This document shows, one piece after another, positions 31,676 through 35,406 of a DNA stretch of 35,406 nt. The stretch lies in assembly GCA_003427395.1 (NCBI GenBank), contig BFEA01000050.1:2050344-2085749 (forward strand), written 5' to 3'. The stretch is from Chara braunii. Taxonomy: Eukaryota; Streptophyta; Charophyceae; Charales; Characeae. The translations under genes were made by a program, and so were the position numbers. A model generated the notes under the pieces. It had not been told where the DNA came from and ran no database searches. It was given only the letters and a program-made list of their open reading frames with translations. Numbering within the stretch: the first letter of the stretch is position 1; each line of letters begins with the position of its first letter.

Positions 31676-32923
31676 CATTTTTGGTGATCCACCCTGAATA
31701 GGGGAGATTCTGTCATTGGTCTACCTTTGCTTCGGGCACTGCTTGAGGGTAGACTTAGGCTTAGTTAATTATGATGTTTTGAGTGGGATCGTGATGTGGG
31801 GATTATTCTCCATGAACTTATAGAATTAGCCGTGGGTATTGACCTGTCTTGTGTTACAGGTCCTCTTGATCGTGTTGATTCAGGATTTGGACTAGATTCA
31901 GCTTGATCCTACGAGGATCATCTTCTATTATCACTGATAACAGGTCGGTTGCCGATTCGTCGGTTTACGATTCAACTCCAATTCACTTCTGCCACTCAAC
32001 CTAAAGGCTTTAGCCTTGAGATTTAAATTGTTTTGTTGTGTTCTTACCCGGACTTTATTGAATGACCATCCAACAAAAGTACTGAGTATTTATTTAAGAG
32101 TTGCACGAGTGAGGCTTGTATGGCTAAAGCGAGGGGTATGAGTGCGAGAAATGTTTGAAGTTGACCCCATGTAGTGCATGGACTTCTGGTTGAATCTTTG
32201 ATGTGATTGCAAGTATGGTTGTGGTTCAGACTCTGGGTGTGATTGCCTGCGATTTCATACAATATATGACTGAGAGGGGCCTCACTGTGACTGTGAGAAG
32301 TGATCGTCCTATATAATCAACCCTTACGTATTTATAAGTGTCATGAGTATTTAAGAGACCTACTGTGAGTGTGAATAAGGGTTAACTGGATTATATCTCG
32401 AGAGAGAAGGGAAGTTCCCTTTTTACCCTTGCTTCTTAGAGTTTGTATGGTTGGACGTTGTAGTCCGTGACAGCCGTCAAAGTCAAACCCCTTGACTTTC
32501 GCCCAGACCCGGAGTGAAACTCATCTCCAGGGCAGTTAGAAGCGACTGCCACCACATGTATGGACCTGTGTACCACCCACTATGCACAAAGTGCAGAAGA
32601 GGATGTGTGGTCTTCAACCGCGCATGGCGGTTGTCCAGCGTCGAGAGATTAACCCTCAAGGCGCGTGTCAGCCGACACTTGAGTGTCGAATGCGACCCTC
32701 GAGATTAACGAGGACCGCGTGAGTATGGGTACTACATAGTACGCCATCATTGCGACCGCTTGCGTACGCTTGCATTGCAAGTCAATATGAGTAGACCCTG
32801 CGTGCGCGCAGTTTTATACTAAGTCTCGCGCGCGACGCCTATCCGATTTCCGCAGTGGAAAGTTATGGGACGACTACTAAGGGGCTAGGAGTGTTGTCTC
32901 GTTGTTTGTGTTGTGTCATGTTG

Positions 32924-32926
<3 letters not shown>
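31676..32926. other. Unassigned part of the insertion with small fold-backs
   Basis: No gene. Small inverted repeats include GTCTACC/GGTAGAC near 31,718-31,754, GATCCT-ACG-AGGATC near 31,905, AACCCTTA/TAAGGGTT (32,319/32,376), and AAAGTCAA-ACCCC-TTGACTTT at 32,479-32,499. Confidence 0.55.

Positions 32927-32956
<30 letters not shown>
32927..32956. repeat. (TG)n microsatellite
   Basis: A GT tract of about 30 bases inside the insertion. Confidence 0.95.
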
Positions 32957-32959
<3 letters not shown>

Positions 32960-33426
32960 ATTTCTGTGTTCGTAAAGTGGTGTGCGCGTGGTGTATGAGA
33001 TGCGTCCTAGTCGACCGACGACGAGCCGCACTTGGGACTTCAGCCCCCCAAGATGTCGGTTCACTTGCGGGCCCGGTAGGCGTATTACCACGCGTACCCC
33101 CTATGCTACAGCAAATGAGAAACGCCCTCGGCTGATCCACCTCTGCGATTGCAACTGATTAACTTTCGTACTGTGGACTGGTAGCTCGGCGGGGATACGC
33201 CCACCGAAGGGAGGTGACAGCTCCCGTAAGGTGGAGGTAAGTTGTGCCTCGCGTAGGCCCTATTCTGTCGTAGGGGTTCGCGAGAGGTATGGCTGGCGCA
33301 CTCGGCCGGAGCGGCCTAAGGAAGCTCCATTTGTGTGTCTGGGACGAGGTTGGTCCAACTCCTACGTGACGCGGCCGAGAGGGTCCCGCGCTGCCACGTG
33401 CGGTGTCGGACCGATGCACCCGACAA
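32957..33426. other. Right end of the insertion, GC-rich, nothing coding
   Basis: Short overlapping frames on both strands without family features. A GAGGTAAGT donor-like string near 33,235 is not supported by any exon. Confidence 0.4.
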
Positions 33427-33654
33427 CGTGACACTCAACCAGGCTGAAGAACGACCTTGCCGACCGGAGCGGTACCACTACCTTGGCCAGAAACAGTATA
33501 AGTCACAGGGGTTGCCCTGTGACCACAGCTTGTGAGGTCTCTCGAGCAGCGCCCTCCAGTCCACGCCCGCTCGCAGCACTCATCGCATACGCAAACCTGC
33601 GTAGGATCACAAGGGTCAGGTCCTACGGAGTGTGATTCGTTCTCCTTACCTTTT
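33427..33654 (+). repeat. Split direct repeat A2, second part
   Basis: Matches 10,599-10,829 at high identity (for example GTCTCTCGAGCAGCGCCCTC and GGGTCAGGTCCTACGGAGTG). Frames on it are repeat sequence and not genes. A 35-bp segment, absent from A1, separates it from B2. Confidence 0.85.
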
Positions 33655-33689
33655 AGCAAAGCGGCCCCGCCCACCCTCGATCTTCCCAC

Positions 33690-33785
33690 GGTGTGCGGGT
33701 CTGCGGCCCACCTTTCTGACTCACTCCTATGAGATCTGACAGCATCTTTGGCCAATTTTATTTGGAACAGTCCTGGGGAATATTG
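33690..33785 (+). repeat. Split direct repeat B2 (right end)
   Basis: Matches B1 and stops at GGGGAATATTG, exactly where A2 begins after B1. I take this as the right end of the retrotransposon. Confidence 0.8.
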
Positions 33786-33788
33786 ATT

Positions 33789-33949
33789 CTTCAAAAAAAA
33801 AAAAAAAGAAGTATCACGTAGTGGAGGTGGGAACGTCGCAAGGTGAGGAAAGCATGAAAACGACAAAAGAAAAGATTCATTTTTCGTTATTGGTGCGGCG
33901 GATGGTACCCACAAATCTATCGTTTTTTTTTTTTTTTTTTTTTTTTTTT
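33789..33949. repeat. A-run and T-run next to the element end
   Basis: An A-run begins at about 33,793 and a T-run covers 33,923-33,949. The phrase CACAAATCTAT flanks the T-run on both sides, so the run may have arisen with a short duplication. Confidence 0.85.
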
Positions 33950-34139
33950 CACAAATCTATCCTGCGCAAGGATGACACTCAGAGATCGAGAGATGTTCCG
34001 GACAGAACCGACGAGACCTGACATCCCGGGACCGAAAGTGGCAACACAGGCTTATGTGACCCCCTGACACTCATCCCCCAGCGGTTGCAGCAAGGCGCTC
34101 TGCACCGGTTACTCCGCGGCGGGCCCGCATTGCCCCACC

Positions 34140-34244
34140 TCGGGGGCAAGGTCCCACTTGCACGGATCAGGAGATTTTGGCTGTCAATCTCGGCTATCTA
34201 CGGTCTCTATCTCTTAATTCGTGCAAGTGGGACCCAGCCCCCGA
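34140..34244. repeat. Long fold-back with 25-bp arms (pre-miRNA-like)
   Basis: Left arm TCGGGGGC-AA-GGTCCCACTTGCACG (34,140-34,164) pairs with 34,220-34,244: 8 bp, a 2-nt mismatch, then 15 bp perfect. The 55-bp inner part can pair further in patches with G-U wobbles. The shape resembles a plant-type microRNA precursor or a small palindromic element. No transcription evidence is visible. Confidence 0.75.
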
Positions 34245-34360
34245 AATGGCGCCGTCATCTGAATTGAAGGCAAAACAACGAAACAACGGGTCCTGCTCCG
34301 CCACACACCACATGCACAAAAGACAAAAACTAGGCTTATGTATCTTAGCGTGATATAGAG

Positions 34361-34570
34361 AAAGATTCATTCTCATTTTGCTCATTCGGTGAGTAGCGGA
34401 GCGAGGCCGAGGCCCAACCAACAAGTCGCGCTGAGGTGCTACACCAATGAACTTGTTCTTGCGCCTCGTCGCACCACGCACCAAATGTGAAAACGACAAA
34501 ACTATAACGAGTGCATCTTTCCAGCTCCTATGGAAAACTTCATTCTGATTTTGCACATTTGGTGAGTGTT
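34361..34570. repeat. Direct and inverted short repeats
   Basis: 34,361-34,396 and 34,534-34,570 share TTCATTCT(C/G)ATTTTGC with GGTGAGT. CACCAAATGTG (34,479-34,489) and CACATTTGGTG (34,554-34,564) are an 11-bp perfect inverted pair enclosing a smaller hairpin, TTTCCA/TGGAAA. Confidence 0.75.
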
Positions 34571-34711
34571 GCGGCCAGGCCCACAGTGACCTGAGTTCGC
34601 AGCCCTAAGGCTGCGGTATAGTGTGCTTCCGCGTCTGTGTCAAGGTGTCGCATTTTCGGTGGCGGGCGACCAGGACGCAAAGCGGGTTCTTAGGGGACAA
34701 ATGTTTTTTGG

Positions 34712-34870
34712 GGACCGGTCCTTGGCAAAATTGTAGACTACCTACAGCTAGCTCTTCTAGAACCGGGACATTTAGAAAAAGGAAGGACCGGTCCTCGGGT
34801 GGAAGTGGACCCCGAAAAGAAGTGGGGGGCGTTGGACCGGTCCCCGGGTAGAAGCGGGGCCAAAAAAGAA
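34712..34870. repeat. GGACCGGTCC palindrome, three copies with tandem context
   Basis: The 10-bp palindrome lies at 34,712, 34,785 and 34,834. The last two head repeated units of about 49 bp (palindrome, CGGGT(G/A)GAAG, then GGGG or GGACCCC, A-run). Frames here are incidental. Confidence 0.85.
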
Positions 34871-35348
34871 TGCGGGCATGTGAACTGCAAAAGGGCCCTC
34901 AGGCCCAGGCATTGAGCCCCGTTTTCTCAAAACAGGGAGGTCAAGCACAACGAAATAGGCATTTTGCAAGAGGCAACTTTGACGATTTTCTATGCTCGGA
35001 CGAACATGCACAAAAATCTGAAATTTTGAGAATTCATAGATAAGGTCGTGTCCTTTTCATAAATAACAATAGAACATTTACAAAAAATCATTTACACTGC
35101 GAAATAATCGCCACGCCGATTTGTCACATTTTTCATTTTTGCCGCTCAGCCATGCCTGGGCCAACTAAAAAAGTACTCCAAATTCAGTGAGCTTCTCAGA
35201 AGAATGCGTGGAAAAAACCTAAAAATTAGAGTACTCGTAGATTTTGTTGTGATCTTTCCAAGAAAAACGCTAAATAAATTAAAAAAGATCATTCCAACTG
35301 CAAAATAGATCGCGGCCGCAATTTGACCTATATTTCAATTTTGCCATT

Positions 35349-35351
<3 letters not shown>
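34871..35351. other. Unassigned sequence with a degenerate duplication
   Basis: Two stretches (about 35,060-35,150 and 35,268-35,350) resemble each other: AT-rich, then ACTGC(G/A)AAATA, ATCGC, ATTTTTGCCG or ATTTTGCC, and CAG. No gene seen. Confidence 0.5.

Positions 35352-35406
<55 letters not shown>
35352..35406. repeat. (TC)n microsatellite at the window end
   Basis: A dinucleotide tract runs to the last base; the true length is unknown. Confidence 0.97.

Larger units (their letters stand above)
25899..33426. mobile_element. 7.5-kb insertion of unknown class splitting A2
   Basis: The limits are set by the two halves of A2, which flank it. It starts TGTTGTCGG and ends CCCGACAA, so it has a short terminal inverted repeat of about 8-9 bp. 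I see no clear target duplication and no pair of long terminal repeats. Its left part is GC-rich and its right part mixed. A TATA-like motif lies at 26,145. No integrase, RT or transposase is recognisable in any frame. Several long open frames overlap one another on both strands, as is usual for stop-poor GC-rich DNA. It contains thirteen related hairpins and other fold-backs. It could be a non-autonomous element, or a long LTR-type remnant without coding sequence. Confidence 0.6.
10327..33785 (+). mobile_element. Nested tyrosine-recombinase retrotransposon with split direct repeats (PAT/kangaroo-like)
   Basis: Four matching segments define the element. A1 (10,327-10,829) equals A2, which lies in two parts (25,625-25,898 and 33,427-33,654). 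B1 (25,525-25,631) equals B2 (33,690-33,785). The order A1 - ORFs - B1-A2-B2 is the split-direct-repeat plan of PAT/Ngaro-group retrotransposons. Between them are a gag-like ORF, a forward RT/RNase H frame and an antisense tyrosine recombinase, as described for Volvox kangaroo. There is no long target duplication. The A1 start, the B1/A2 joint and the B2 end all share a short TATT-containing core, which would fit recombinase-mediated insertion. Much of the 23 kb is later insertions. All ORFs are broken. Confidence 0.75.

Noticed and set aside
33159-33914. Several frames on both strands around 33.2-33.9 kb
   Set aside because: They lie on the end of the insertion and on repeats A2 and B2.

Overview
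The window is eukaryotic, repeat-dominated nuclear DNA. I see no host protein-coding gene, rRNA or canonical tRNA. What can be recognised is nested mobile elements, all decayed by stop codons, frameshifts and deletions. A large, repeat-rich genome sequenced with Illumina mate pairs is suggested, because two Nextera-type junction adapters remain in the sequence at about 1.4-1.6 kb. A green-lineage host (alga or streptophyte) would fit: tyrosine-recombinase retrotransposons with an antisense recombinase are known from Volvox (kangaroo), and the LINE looks like plant L1-type elements. This host guess is weak inference.

Layout. 1-5,000: microsatellites, a tandem tRNA-related (SINE-like) repeat, the adapter-bounded chimeric segment, and unassigned sequence. 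5,070-9,960: a dead L1-type LINE with endonuclease, reverse transcriptase and C-terminal zinc-finger-like region. Its endonuclease is split by a 736-bp MITE. 10,327-33,785: a composite that I read as one tyrosine-recombinase retrotransposon with split direct repeats, in the order A1, gag-like ORF, gag/pol, antisense recombinase, B1, A2, B2. Its interior is swollen by a satellite array (13.1-17.2 kb), a 1.89-kb tandem duplication (17.1-21.35 kb) and two more MITE copies. Its A2 repeat is split by a 7.5-kb element of unknown class (25,899-33,426). 33,786-35,406: unassigned sequence with a long fold-back, short tandem repeats and a terminal (TC)n.

How the parts work together. The pol frame (RT then RNase H) runs forward. 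The recombinase frame runs backward and meets pol tail to tail. This, together with the A1...B1-A2-B2 repeats, is the kangaroo/PAT plan, in which RT makes cDNA and the recombinase inserts a circle. Three MITE copies give independent evidence of 2-bp target duplications, because removing each one restores a frame or an empty site.

The most unusual signal is in the 7.5-kb unknown insert. It holds thirteen short hairpins whose central core is conserved (around TTTC-N-GAA) while the flanking arms differ from copy to copy yet stay complementary within most copies. I know of no named family with this pattern.
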